Origin: Onchocerca volvulus
Lineage: Eukaryota; Nematoda; Chromadorea; Rhabditida; Onchocercidae
Direction of reading: 5' to 3'
NCBI GenBank assembly: GCA_000499405.2
Contig: HG738138.1
Location: 744,001-808,000 of the forward strand
DNA length: 64,000 nucleotides
A model generated the notes under the pieces. It saw only the letters and a list, made by a program, of their open reading frames with translations, was not told the origin of the DNA and ran no database searches. Position numbers and translations under genes: made by a program. How positions within the stretch are numbered: the stretch's first letter is position 1; every line of letters begins with the position of its first letter. Of this stretch, positions 1 through 14,700 are shown one piece after another.

Positions 1-2038
1 AAATATGGCATTGAGATAAGTGAATATATTGATATTTTCTGAAAACAAGATTAAGAAAAGTATCAATCAATTAGTTAGAAAATTGAAACTGAAGTGATAA
101 AAATTGTATTCTCCTTTTTTTTTTTAAAGCTATCATGTTCATTTATCTCGGATCTCGGATGCTTGTCTTGTTTCATGACGCCGCAAAAAAAATTATAAGA
201 TTGATCATTGATCGTAGTATGAAAGCAACTGTTTGTTGTTTCCTTCCTTCCTTCGAAAATTATTTAAAAAAATATTTTTTTTAGTCAACAAAATGTAAAA
301 TGTTTCAACAGAACCACTTGATCGATGGATGATATAGATAACCTTGCTTCCTCATCTTCCTTCCCATTTATCGTTAATGCATTTCCGTAATTGACCGAAA
401 TTTTTCATTTTTAGATTTTCGATGAATATCAAGTTGATTTGTTGTCCCAAATTGATTGCATTACTATGAGATTTAAGAAATGACATATTATTTTTGAAAA
501 TATTTCACCAAATTTTTGAGCTTGTTTACCCGGAAAAGCAAAGAAAAGAAAAGCTTTTGCGGAATTTTTGCCTTAAATGACATATTTATTGGAAAGACTT
601 TAAACAGATAGATATAACATTCTAAAAATACATGAAAAAGATTTTTATTTCATATAATTTTTGAACAAGGGAAATTTTCCCATCCCTATTTAAAGTACAT
701 GAAAATAAAATAAAAAAAAAAGTGAAATAGGATAAAGAAGAAAGGAAAAACAAGTGGTTTGAATTTTTTTTAGAATATAAAATGGGATAAACAAAAAAAA
801 AAAAAAAAAAGGAAGCAAAAGCAATATATCGAATACTAACAGGCGGATATATTAGCTTGTGTTTGTTGTATATTCTTTTTCCTTTTTGAAATTGTAAAAA
901 AATCGGAAAGAATTTTTAAGACAACATTGTTAACAAAACACTGTATTTAAAAATTTTTTTCCATATCGTTGATCTGTTTTCAGATATGTCAGCATTTGCT
1001 TTTCATCGTTTATATCCCATTTCTGATTATTCATATGCTTAATTACTAGCATCATTAGTAAATTAATTAACAGTTGGCAATTCATTTAATCTTATTTGCT
1101 TAGGATATTAGAGAACTTTTTTCCTCATATAAATAAGAACAATGTATAAAATGCTTAAATTAAGTTGTATTATTGTTACTGAAATTTGATATTTCATGCT
1201 TTATTTGCACATTTTTCTGGAAATTTATCACACTTCGTCTTAAAACAAAATTTTTGAATTCTTGATTGCTTACATTTTTATTCCAAGCTATAAGGCTATT
1301 TCGCAGCGGTTGTGGATGAAAATTTATTCATGGTTGTTTTGGTTTTTTTTTTTTTTTTTTCGCTTTGAATTTAAGATTTAGTTTTTCTCTGCTTGGAGAA
1401 ATTCCCATTTTATTGATTTTTAAATAATGAACAAGCAGTAATGAAAAATTTTAAGTTTCAACATGCAGGAAAATTCAACATTTTTGATCTCCCAACACCA
1501 TATTTTTTTTTAACTATCTAAAAAAAAAAACAAATTTTTAATTTCCTCATCCTAAATCCTAACAATAATACGAAGTTTTAAAAGTAGCCTAGTTATATGT
1601 CATCACCGAAACATCTGCTTCATTCTGCATATTAATAATTAAATTCCATTACTTCTTGTTCATAATTTAAAAAAAAAAAAGTCATTAAAATGGAAATTTC
1701 TGTGCTTTTCGACAAACAATTGAAATTTTTGATAAGCTATCGTGAAATGTCAAAAACCTCGCTATGATATTGTATAACACTTTGTAAACGATGCATTTAA
1801 TTTTCAACAACATATTATCGCTTAATAATTTCACGAAATTTCGGTACAATGAATTATTTTTATACAAAAAAATGATGTTAATTGATTTTTATACGGAAAA
1901 GTGGTGGTAATGGATAAAAATTTTAAGAGAAAATGATGAATAGAATTGAAAAAAAAAAAAGAAATATTACAGATGAAAGTTACTGAAGAGAAATATTGAA
2001 AGAATTTGAGTAATTCCTGAATGATGACATAATTCACA
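1..2038. other. Gene-free upstream region of the T-type calcium channel gene
   Basis: AT-rich DNA with several poly-A and poly-T runs and no reading frame that continues into a spliced gene. It precedes the first coding exon of the calcium channel, so the promoter and any 5' non-coding exon probably lie here, but I see no specific element to mark. Short open frames on the minus strand near 1685-2037 are low-complexity and are not supported. Confidence 0.5.
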
Positions 2039-2763
2039 ATGCTCCAACAACCAGTATCAAGGGAATTACGCTCATTTCAATCACTTTCTCGTTTTTCCGG
2101 ACCGCGTGGATTGCTAAACAGGCGTCAATCGAATCCGAGGCGTTTTTTGCAACCACGACGCCGGACTACCGAAGTTTTCGCGGATGATTCCCAGGTATCT
2201 CTCATCAAATAATATACTAATTATTTTTTCATTAGAGAGAAGGCGTACAGCAGTAAGTATGAAAGCAGGCATTAGATGAAATAATAATTTGGTAATGGTT
2301 TTGAATTTTTTGATATAAATCTAATTGACTAAATATATGTGCTCAATTTCTCTGATGCATAGTTTCCTGAAACCTTTTGAGAGATCAGCAAACTTCCAGA
2401 ATATTTTAATATATAAAGAGAGAAGTTAGAATTCATCTATTTATATAATATTACTTAGCAATTCTTTTTTTTTTTCAAGTTTCAAGAGAATATCAAATCA
2501 AATTACTTTAATGCATAAATCAAATAGTACTTTTTAATTAATCAATTCCAGGTGTTATCAACACTGGAACCTGGTCCATCCACGGAATATAGAAACATCT
2601 TGCCGCACAGGAAAAAAACTTTTTCGTTATCTATGGAAGTAAGTCCATTACAACCATGGCGTGATAGTATTCTGGAAGAAGGTGATTATCAGAAACAAAC
2701 TCAAGTTGGTTGGGATAGTGAAGAGGATATTATCAACGATGAATGCGATTTACCTTATCCAGG
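2039..2763 (+). other. cca-1: Calcium channel exons 1-2: cytoplasmic N terminus
   Basis: Exons 2039-2194 and 2552-2763. The first is rich in Arg and Gln (many CGN codons) and the second is acidic, ending in the conserved DLPYPG just before repeat I. Exon 1 ends in phase 0 at CAG/GTATCT. Confidence 0.8.
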
Positions 2764-5700
2764 GTATTTTTTTTTCTTTTTTTCTTCACTTAAATGATTT
2801 GATAAAATTGAAAATTTACACTTATTCGTAGTAATGCTTCTCCTTTTAATCATTTCTTTATCAAATAAAATAAATAAAACTTGATGGAAATCAATCAATC
2901 AATATATCTATCAATCAATTTGTGCTATTGTTCAATTTTAACTAGAAATGAAAATGGAAACTTATTATCATAAAATTTTTAAGTACTACAAAATAAAAAA
3001 TATTAAGATTTACGGAATCATCCTTGCACTGTTTACGTCAAACAGTACCACCACGTTCATGGGCTTTACGGATGGTTATGAATCCGTGGTTTGATCGAAT
3101 TACAATGCTTGTTATTTTGATCAATTGTGTAACGCTTGGAATGTATCGGCCATGTGAGGATAACGATAATTGTACGACATATCGTTGCTATGTCCTCTCA
3201 ACCATTGATCATATCATTTTTGCATATTTTGTTTTAGAAATGGTTTGTTCTAAAAATTTATTTATTTGTTTATTTTTTAATACATGAAAGGAAAATTTAT
3301 ATTAAACATTTCACTTAAAAAGATGACAATAAAGTTTAATAAAGAGTTGTTGTTTTTCTAGATGGTCAAAATAGTCGCCCTCGGGTTCTACGGTTCATCT
3401 GCTTATCTTTCTGATACTTGGAATCGCCTTGATTTTTTCATTGTTTGTGCAGGGTAAATTTTATTCTTTTTTTTTTGACTGAAATTTTGATATTAGAGCC
3501 TAAATACATCAAATATGTTTACATTAATCCAAACCATGACATGACAAGTTTTTAAAAGAATGAAGGAAAGATTATACTGATAAAAGGTTAATGATCACAA
3601 TGTGAAATCCAATCTTTTAGGATTGAATTCTAAAAAAAAAAAAAGGACGAAACTATAACTTTCATCTTTCATTAAGTTGACTTTTCAAATATTCTTTTTT
3701 TTGTGCAACTTAATTTTATTATAAATTTCTATAAAATTTCAGGTGTGCAGAATATTTATTGCAAGAATATTTGGGTAATATAAATTTAACCGCTATACGA
3801 ACAGTTCGTGTTCTTCGACCATTACGTGCTGTCAATAGGATACCATCTATGAGAATTCTTGGTTTGTAACGATAATTTTCCAATATCAGATAAGATATTA
3901 TCAGAGCAAATTTCCAATATTAGATTATCAAAGTATATTTATTGGGAAGAGGAAGGAAGAGAGAAAATGATAGAGCATTAATGTTGGAATAATTATTATT
4001 AAATTCAAATTTTTAATTAATTTAAACTTTTACAGTTAATCTATTATTGGACACATTACCGATGCTCGGTAATGTATTGTTGTTATGTTTCTTTGTCTTT
4101 TTCATATTTGGCATTGTTGGTGTTCAATTATGGGCCGGACTGCTCAGGTATGTATCTTTTTCAGATTTCTTTAAATATTCAATTATTTTTTCACTGAAAA
4201 TATATACACACTTATTTTTGGATAACGTGATTCTGAACGAAATCAACATTAATAGAAGTTAAAACTTGAATTGAAGTAGTTAAATACATATCTTTAGTTA
4301 AAAAAAGAAAAAAAAAGCGATATTTGAATCGTTATATAAGTCCTTGATATTTTATATCACTTTTTTTTTTTGCAAACTTATATGAAATTTTTGATATTTA
4401 TTAGAAGATGATACATTTCAGAAATCGTTGTGTTATTAGTTTGCCCGAAATGAATGATATTATTGATTTCTCAGATATGTCACTTACTCGGTAATATAAG
4501 TTTTTTGATAGTTTACAGTACTTCAGTATATAGTTCGATCCCGTTGAATTCTAAGTATCGTGGTATATGATTTAAGCTAATCATTGATTAAATTATCAAT
4601 GGATTGTATCGATGAGCTTATCATTTTAACACGGATTCAGATTCGCTCCCGACTAATAGTGTATCTCTTGCGTTGCAGATATTATATACCGGAAGACACC
4701 TCGCTAGAATATATTTGCAGTCAAGCGGATTCATCAGGTCTTCATACATGCAATAATCTACCTCCTTATGTATACAATGGAGTCAAGTAAGCTTTTGCGT
4801 GCGTGTCAACTTCATTTGATCTTTGATTTTTTAATAAATACGTGAAAATTCTATGTTTAAGCTGTTATTTAAATTTGAATTTTCATATAGGTAGAAAAAG
4901 ATAGAAATATATATATCTGACACAAAAGATTGGGAAAAAAAAAAAAAAACTTATTCTCGATTAGCTAACTCTTTCGTAATAATAACATGTAGAAATGGAA
5001 TGATTTTGTTAAAAAGTAAAATTAGATAGTTGCAATTTGTATGTAAAATAATTAAATTTCCAAATACGCGATAAACTAGAGAACATCAAATTCAATATTT
5101 ATTGAATTTATAATTCGATTTAACCAACTTGAATCTGTTTAAAAATCAAGTCTGATTGTTAAATTTCTTAAATATTTCATTTTTCAGATGTAATTTGACA
5201 ATACCTGAATGGGCGAATCTCAAAAACGACACAACAGAGTGTATAAACTGGAATGCTTACTATAACGAATGCAAAGTTATGCATCGGAATCCATTCCAAG
5301 GTTCTATATCCTTCGATAATATTGGCTTCGCATGGATTGCCATCTTTCTGGTACCAATTTTTTCTTTCTTCTCTTTTAAAATCTTCAAAATATGTCATAA
5401 ACAAAGTTTATTTATATTTCGATTTAGCCATATATGCAGTACAAAGCATGACATCTTAGCAATACATATCCCAAGTTTTTCGATCAATTGCGTAACTAAT
5501 AAGGCTGAATTTTACACAGGTAATAAGCTTAGAAGGATGGACTGATATAATGTATTACGTACAAGATGCGCATTCATTTTGGAATTGGATATATTTTGTA
5601 CTATTGATTATTGTAAGTTTCTCGCATATTAATAATGTGTGTTTTAGTAATTTTTGTTCGCAAATAATATAGGAATGGTACTTATGTGGTACTTATTTTG

Positions 5701-8700
5701 ATTCACTTAATGTTTGATCTTTTTAAATTGGTTTATTGAATCTTTGGAATATGTGTATTGTTAAAAATGTAATTTAAATTGAATTCAGTTTGTCGTTTTC
5801 CTCTTCCCATATAATGATAATGTTGCAGATAGGAGCATTTTTCATGATCAATTTATGTTTGGTTGTTATTGCTACGCAATTTGCGGAAACAAAACGACGC
5901 GAAACGGAACGGATGATTGAAGAAAGGAAAAGATTACGATCGTCAGGATCTCTTAGTTAGTTTAACAGAATCATATTTCTTTGTAATTGTAATAAATTTT
6001 TGTTTTTCCCATTATTTTTCAATTGCGATATTTATTGTCTCAAATTTTTTAGTTCCGAAATTTCATGTTTAAGAAAAAGGAATCGATTATTTTAGGCAGT
6101 GATCCAGCTCATTCATCGAGAGATGGAGAAGCGGATGAAAGTATCTATGCAGCTATAATCAAATCTATAGGACATTATTCTCGTCGATTGAAAAGAAGGT
6201 TTCTGAAGGTATTTATAGAAACATAAATGGATAACTAAATAAAGCCTCAATTTAAATAACTTTCCCTTTTCAGTAACCTTAATATCATTGCTTGAACCAA
6301 ATTTTTAACATCATATAAGTAAATATTACATTCTTATTGTATTGTAAAAATGTTTATTTTAGCAATGGAAAATTTGGGAAGAACGTTTTGCAACTAGACG
6401 AAAATTTTTCAAAGGCCTTTCAAATAATACTCATCCAAAAACTGCAAATTCTGAAGAAACGAAGATGAGAGATTCGGAAGAAATGAAGGTGAAAGATTCT
6501 GAAGAAACGAAGACGGAAGATGTTCCAGTAGTTAATGCTACTGCGGGTAATATAACTAATTTGAAGTTGATTAAAGAATTTAAAATTTCTGAAGTTTATA
6601 AACTATTAATTTCACTTTTCCATCTTTTCCGTAACCTATTTAATGACAAATTAGTTCTACATCTTCATGTGGACATCATTGGCAAATCAAACTCTTTCTA
6701 ATCACTTAGTGCGAAAAAATAGTAATAACTAACTGAAAGGTGATGGGCAATTTGATGAATTTAAATTTTAACATTGACAATAAAAGTTTGCCCATTTTTT
6801 GAATTATAAAATTTCATAAGACATTGCAGATGACAAATTATTGCCGTTGGAAAGTACGCATCGTGAAAGAAATAAATTACGCGATAGCATTAAAAATCGG
6901 AAACGGAGTGAAAGTATGTATGGTGCACTTTACGTTTTTTATTTTTTATCGAAATTTTATGAATTATTTTCAAATTGAAAATTTATAAAGGAAAATTTTT
7001 TCCAGAATTTTGTTATTTTGATATCAAATTTATATAACAAATAATATTTTATTTCAGATTGCACATCAAACAGTCTAGAAAGCGACGTGGAGATAGGTTC
7101 AACAAGTGAAAATCAGTTGAACTCTCAGAAAAGATCGCCTCGAGTGGGAGATTTATCGAGCGGTGAGGAAAGTGATGTCGAACTTTCCGATCAATTATCC
7201 GGAAGTGAACTTGAATGTGTCGATGTTGGCGGTGTTGATAGTAACTACGGCTATGATCATAATTCCCGCGTTAAACCAGTAATATATATTTATTTATAAT
7301 TCTGACTAATTCTAAATTATCTTTAAAATCTTTTGGATTTTCAAATTCTCCTGTATTTAAATTATTTATTTCTGCCTGCTAATATGCTATTATATTTAAG
7401 GAGAATCCGATTAAAGCAAATACTACAATATTTGGTCGATTCCGTGAAAAGCTTCGAGCATTCGTAGTTTGTAATCACTTCAAGCGTGGTATTTTATTCG
7501 CTATTTTGATTAATACTCTCAGTATGGGTATCGAGTACCATCAACAGGTTTATTTTCATTTTTGCAATAAATTATGAATAAAATTAATCAATTATAAGTA
7601 ATATTTGATGAGATAATATGGTTGTCCTTTGATCTATAAGCGATCAGTGATAAATTCGTTTTCAGCCTGAATTGCTGACAACAGTCTTAGAAATCAGTAA
7701 TTATTTCTTCACTGGTTTATTCGCGTTGGAAATGTTGCTCAAAATAGGTGCAGACGGTTTATTTGGTTATCTTTCCGATGGTTTCAATCTTTTTGATGGC
7801 GGAATAGTCGCATTAAGGTAACTTATTTATCATTTATTGTAAGGATTTTTGCAAGACTTAAAGTATGCCTTCTCTTTCTAATTAAATTGAATTCTTGAAT
7901 TTTCCGAGAATTAAAATTTTGCGAGAATTGAAATATTTCGTTCGAAAAAAAGTTTTTTTTTTTCGATTTATTCGTTGAAATCAGTTAATGTTTGATTGTT
8001 TCTATAGTGTGTTGGAATTGTTTCAAGAAGGAAAGGGGGGTTTATCTGTACTTCGAACATTTCGTCTACTTCGAATTTTAAAACTTGTCCGATTTATGCC
8101 CGCTTTACGATATCAATTGGTTGTTATGCTACGTACAATGGATAATGTGACGGTATTCTTTGGATTACTCGTTCTCTTTATCTTTATTTTCAGGTATGCT
8201 TGAAAAGTATGTAAACTTAGCAATTTATTTTTATGAAATTATAAAATGGAATTTAAATGCATATTAGATCGGAATACTCAAAATTTGATTAAATTTCCGA
8301 AAATTATCATTTATAGCACCGCAATTTCTTTCAAATTCAACTAAATTTCAAATAGATGTATCGATCATTTTTAATGAACTTTAAAGAGATTTTTGTTATA
8401 GTATACTTGGAATGAACTTATTTGGATGTAAATTCTGCAAAAATCCTGTTAATGCATTGGATCAGACAAAAAAATGTGAAAGGAAAAATTTCGACTCACT
8501 TCTGTGGGCATTGGTCACTGTTTTTCAGGTTTGTAGCGCATTTACATTTGTAATTTTAAGCGATGTTTTCAATTTAATGATCTTATCTCGAAATTTTCGA
8601 AATAGAAGGCATAGTTTTCTTAAATGAATTAAATACGATTTTTGGACTAGAAAGAAATGATAACTTTGCTAATTTAATAACAACAAAGGATGTTCAAAAT

Positions 8701-11700
8701 ATGCCAATTATTTTCTTTTAATTTTAAAAATTATTGAAATAAAACAGTTCCAGTTTAGGAGAACTTTAATAATTCTACTTCCTTTTTCAAGATTTAAATT
8801 AATTTCTGGTTTTGTTGTCAAGATTTTAACCCAAGAAGATTGGAATGTCGTTTTATTTAATGGCATGGCTCGTACAACACCTTGGGCCGCTTTGTATTTT
8901 GTTGCTTTAATGACATTTGGCAATTATGTATTGTTTAATTTGCTTGTTGCCATCCTGGTTGAAGGTTTCCAGGAGAGTAAAGAAGAAGAAAAACGACAAT
9001 TGGTAATAATATTTCTTTACATTTCTATCAAAAACTGAATTCGTTTTTTTAATCTTAACAGACATATTGCAAAGATTGGATTTATTCTAAAGCGAATACT
9101 TTTCAAAAACTTAAATAGTCAGTCAAAAATTCCAAAAAATAATTTTACATTAATATTTACTGTAAACAATAAAATATAACACATTGAATTTTTTACAATA
9201 CATATAATTGTGGAGCGCAATTACCCGAATTTTTCACTTTATTCAAACTTTGAATAATCGATACTCCATTTTAAATAATGAATTTTCGATAATATATTCC
9301 AGGAAGAAGAAGCAATGAAAAAAGCAACTGTTGAAGAAGAAGAGAGAAAACGAGAACTGGAATTGTTCTTAGCGAAAGCTTCTTCATCCACGTATCTTAA
9401 TCAAAGGGTGCAAAGAATTTTTTCTGATGTTCAAATTTCAGTAAATAGGAAAAATAAAAAATTTCGGAAAGTTAAATTAATTTTTGTCGGGATACCAATA
9501 ATTCAAAGTTGAAATTTTAAAAAAATGCATAATGAAATTATCCGAATTCATCACTTTATTCAATTCTGAATAATCGATATTTAGTGAATAACAAAAATAA
9601 GAAATTTTTGAAAGTTAAATTGATTTTTGGTGGAATATTTTTACCGTACTTGATAGCATTTCAGAAATCTTCCTCATATTACACTTACAATTGTGGTCCA
9701 GGCAATTTTCAAGCATTTCAAGATGTATATCACAAGCGATACAGTGTTCCAACAAGTCCAGATGTAAGTTTCATCTTTGTGAAATCAAAAAATTTCCAGC
9801 AAAAAATTCTATATTTAATTAAAATTTATTCCCAAAAAAGAAAATGGTTTTAAAGTGATTTCTATTCCGTTACTGATGCATTATGTTGTAAGTTCGAAGT
9901 TATATTTTCTTTATCGGTGAATAAAATCTAATGATTTGTTCTACTTTTAGCAAAATTTTGCCACTTTTTCTTTCAGGAAGAAGAAGATGAACCATTAGGA
10001 CATCGATCATTTCGTAACAGACGAACCAGTAGTCTTAATCGGCGTCGCTTTTCGAGAAATATTAATCCTAATCTTAATTTTAGGTAATTTCTTTCCACTC
10101 TAATTTGAGTCAAACAGAAAATATATCTTGCCTGAAAATTTAATTTTTTCATCAACTTATCCAGTTTCAAAACTCGTACCTCTGATACTTGAAAAATTAT
10201 CAATTGTTTATTGTTTTTGGCTTTCGTAATAGCTTATATTTCAGAACACCATTCAATATCATCAGTGATAACAAAATAAGACTTGAGTTCGTTAAATTTG
10301 CAACTACAGAATTACAATAATTAGACAATTCCACAAAAGAAAAGTATCTCATTGTAAGGTCAACGGTCACTCTTTATGACAAGTCACTTAAACAAAACTT
10401 CCCTTAGCCATTTATATGTGTGATAAAAAATAAAATAATTAGAAAAAAGTATTATTTCTGTTTAAGGTTATACCGACATACTTCACTTATATTGCCTCAA
10501 ATGGTACCATACCTTGACCCTTATTCACGTGGTAAAATTCGACAACGTATGAATAGTTGGTGTGGAATGCAAACAAGGCTTAACCCGCTTCATTCCATAG
10601 ATGGCCGACAAGCTATCATTGAAGCCTACACAAGGGATAAGTTAATTGAGGTTAATTACATACTTATAACTTTCATAATTGTTGACTGAATTTTTATATG
10701 GGAAAAGTAACATTTCCAAAAATCAATTAAATTTTAAAGCTGATAGCTTTTTTTTGTGTGTAGAAATTGGATGACATTGAAAATATACAGAAAATTGGAA
10801 TAAGAAAAATACACACAAGTTCTCGCTTTTCTTTTTTAATTATATAATAAATATAATTTAAATATTGGGGGTATATCGAAAGAAAGCGAATTTTTGCATT
10901 TAATGATAATATAAAATTAACCAATATATTTCTTTTTCTTTGAAATGTTTAGTCATATTTTTTGGTTTTTCACACAAATTCAACATACCGTAAACATTTC
11001 AAATCTATTGAATAGTGCTAAATTTAAAAAAATAAATGTAATGCTGTATGAATTTTTTTTTCTCTGAAATAAGAACTAAAGTTTCATAATAAACTTTTAA
11101 TTAAGCTTCAATTAAGCTTCATAATAAGCTTCATAATATGCTTCTTTGAACAAAAATTATTGTTGTTTTTTCTCATTACAATAAGATAAGTGCAGTGAAC
11201 GGGAAATTTCTTTGCAAAATTCAAACATTATTTCCATTATTGTATTTTTTTAATCATATACTTGAAAGTTTTTTTTTTTTAATTTTGCAAAAGTATTTAT
11301 AGTTTTGATCAGAGAAATTAAAAAACGTGTCGGTAAATGAAGATAATCTGATTATAATTAAGTTGGAAGAAATTTTTTTGAATTTTGTGCTTTTTGGGTT
11401 TCTTAAATAATTTAAAATACAACAGAAATATTTTTATAGGCCAATGAAGAATTGCAATTAGCAATTGAAGAAGAAGAACGACGCAACAGAGAACGACAAA
11501 ATACAAAATTTATGCGATTATTACGAAAAACATGTTTTTACAAACGTGCCGATTATTCGTTTTATATTTTTAGTTCGAAAAATCGAATTCGAATTAAGTA
11601 TGTTCATTTGCTTCAATGAGCAAAAATACTGTACAGAAATATCGATGGAAATTGAATATTGGTTTCGTAAAATCAAAATTTCGAGACTAATATCGATATT

Positions 11701-14700
11701 AATTAAAGGAAAGAGAATAAGATAAATAATCTCAGTTTTACTTGTACAAAGAAAATATAACACAAGCGCATAGCGTAAATGTCGCAATGCATAACATGAA
11801 TATCAAAAAGTGGTGTTATCTTAAATTAGCTTCTCTTTTCTTTTCAGGTGCCTTCAATTAACACAGAAAAAATGGTTTGATTATACCATTTTGATATTCA
11901 TCGGTATTAATTGTATTACATTAGCCATGGAACGACCATCAATTCCTCCGAAATCACTGGAACGACAATTTCTCTCATTTACCGGATATGTTTTCACCGT
12001 GATTTTTACCATCGAAATGAGTATGAAGGTTTGTATGACTTGCAGATTTAAATTAAATCATTTCAAATGAATATGATAAGTTGATGATAACAGCTGGAAT
12101 GTATTATTAATAATTTAGGTTATTGCGAATGGTTGTTTGCTTGGAAAAGATGCATATTTTAAAGATGGATGGAATATTTTGGATGGTGCACTGGTCATTA
12201 TAAGTCTTATAAATATTATTTTTGAATTATTTGTTCACATAGGTAAGTTTATTTAATTAACCAATTAATTTGAATTGACTAAATTAATTATTATGGAATA
12301 GCATATATTTTGATTGGATCTATGAAACACTTAATGGCGTTTAACGCTTCTGTTTGTTATCTGTAAAATGATTCTTCTTAAATTTATCCGAAATTATTGT
12401 CGCTTTATAGATTCACCGAAAATATTTGGTGTAATACGTGTATTACGATTGCTGAGAGCATTACGCCCATTACGTGTTATCAATCGAGCTCCTGGAGTGA
12501 AACTCGTAGTTATGACGTTGATAAGTAGTTTGAAACCTATTGGAAATATTGTTTTGATTTGTTGCACTTTTTTCATCATTTTTGGTATTCTCGGTGTTCA
12601 GTTGTTCAAGGTAAAATTTACTTTAATTAACTGAGTAAATATTTTATATGTAGATTTATTTGCGAAGCAAATAAGCAAAAAGACACCTTAGCAAAATAGA
12701 CAATTTGCAATGAATCGAAAGAATTAATTAATAAGTTGGCCAAGTTCTAAGAAGAATCAAAAGTTGTCACTTCAAAGAGATTTGAGAGTGGAAAGAATTA
12801 ACATATCTTCATCAATTATAATAAAACATGAATTTATTTTATAGGGTATGATGTTTCATTGTGTTGGACCGAATATAAGTAATGTCACAACAAAGGCAGA
12901 CTGTTTGATGGATCCACGAAATCGATGGGTTAATCATCGTTATAATTTTGACAATCTTGGCCAGGTAAATTCTTGGCAAGTTCGTCAATCATTTAACAAT
13001 TTTGACAATCTTGTCAATCTTTTGGCAGTTTTGACAAGTATTGACCTACTAAGATTTTGGCAGTGTTGTCAGTCTTTTAACAATTTTGGCAGTTTTGTCA
13101 GTTTCTTATCAATTTGAACTATTTTACTTAAACAAACTAACAAAATCGAAACTTTATGTCATTGACAAAGATTTGCTAGAAAATTGGAATTTACCATATT
13201 CAAATTAGGTTCAACTTTTCTAGGCACTCATGTCACTGTTTGTATTATCCAGTAAGGATGGCTGGGTTGCTATCATGTACCAGGGTATCGATGCTACAGG
13301 TGTAGATTTACAGGTAATTAATTTAATTTGTTGATTTTATTGTTTATTTTAAAATTTTCAAATCCATGAATTTAATTTATCTATATTTTAGCCCATCGAA
13401 AATTACAATGAATGGCGAATGATTTATTTCATTTCTTTCCTGCTACTTGTTGGATTCTTTGTACTGAATATGTTTGTTGGTGTTGTTGTGGAAAATTTTC
13501 ATAAATGTAAAGAAGCACTGGAAGCTGAAATGAAAGAACAAGCTCGACAAAAACGCCTGGAACGAAAATTAAAACGACAAAAATACGAAAGCGAATATGG
13601 ACCGAAGAAAAAAAGACGTAATTAAAAAAAGACATTTTAATTTATTAATTTTTTTCTACTCTTCTTTATATCAGTTTATAGGTTAAATTGTGGCTGAACA
13701 AAACTGTAGAATTGAATTTTAATTTCAATTGAAAAATATATTGGAACTTGCCGGAATGTAAATTATCCATCCTAAGTTTTCACGTCTTTTGGTAGGCATA
13801 AAAACTTGCACAAGTAATTTGTATTCAGACAAATTTCATGATATCTTACATTTATCGATGTTTCAAGGTGAGAAATCACAACCATACTGGCACAGTTACG
13901 GTCCGACAAGATTATTTTTGCACAATATTGTGACGTCGAAGTACTTCGATCTGGCCATTGCTGCTGTTATTGGTAAATTTAAAGCTCATAAAGATGGTGG
14001 TATACTAATTCAGAACACTAAACTCCCTACCTTACTTTCTAATTTATTTAATTTCTTCATGATTTGTCTTGTGAATCTACAGTGAAAGTCGAAATTAAAT
14101 ATCCTTTTCTAACAAAAAAAAAAAATCAATTAGGCCGTAAGAAAACAGCTATTGTATTCCTAGTTCTGATAAGTCAAATTTAAAAAGACCATAAGAATTC
14201 CCTGATTCTTTTATGATATCATTTCTGTAATTCTTCACTACTACAGGAGTAAATGTCATCTCAATGGCTATGGAATTCTATATGATGCCAGTTGGATTGA
14301 AATATGTTCTGAAAACATTGAATTATTTTTTCACAGCTGTTTTCACTCTTGAATCTGCAATTAAACTTATAGCATTAGGTGTTCGTCGGTTTTTCAGTGA
14401 ACGGTAAGAAATTTATGCAAAAAAAAAAAAAAAAAGGCGAATTCAAGTTGAGATAAGCTGCATTCTAAGTTATTTTTGCATCAAAATAAAGAAGTTTCTA
14501 AATTTTGCTTATCTTATCAATTCTTTTTTTCAGTTTTCTATGAATCAGAATTCGATACATTTGAAAACAGGGCAAAGATTAAGCCGAATAGATTTAAAAT
14601 CAAAAATAGTTTATCATCACACAATTTATTGCCTCTGCTGTCAACAAGATATCATAGAATTCTGTGCAATTTGCAAATCTTTTTTAAATTATAGATGGAA

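Noticed and set aside
5177..5404. Minus-strand frame opposite calcium channel exon 9
   Set aside because: Shadow of a conserved plus-strand coding exon.
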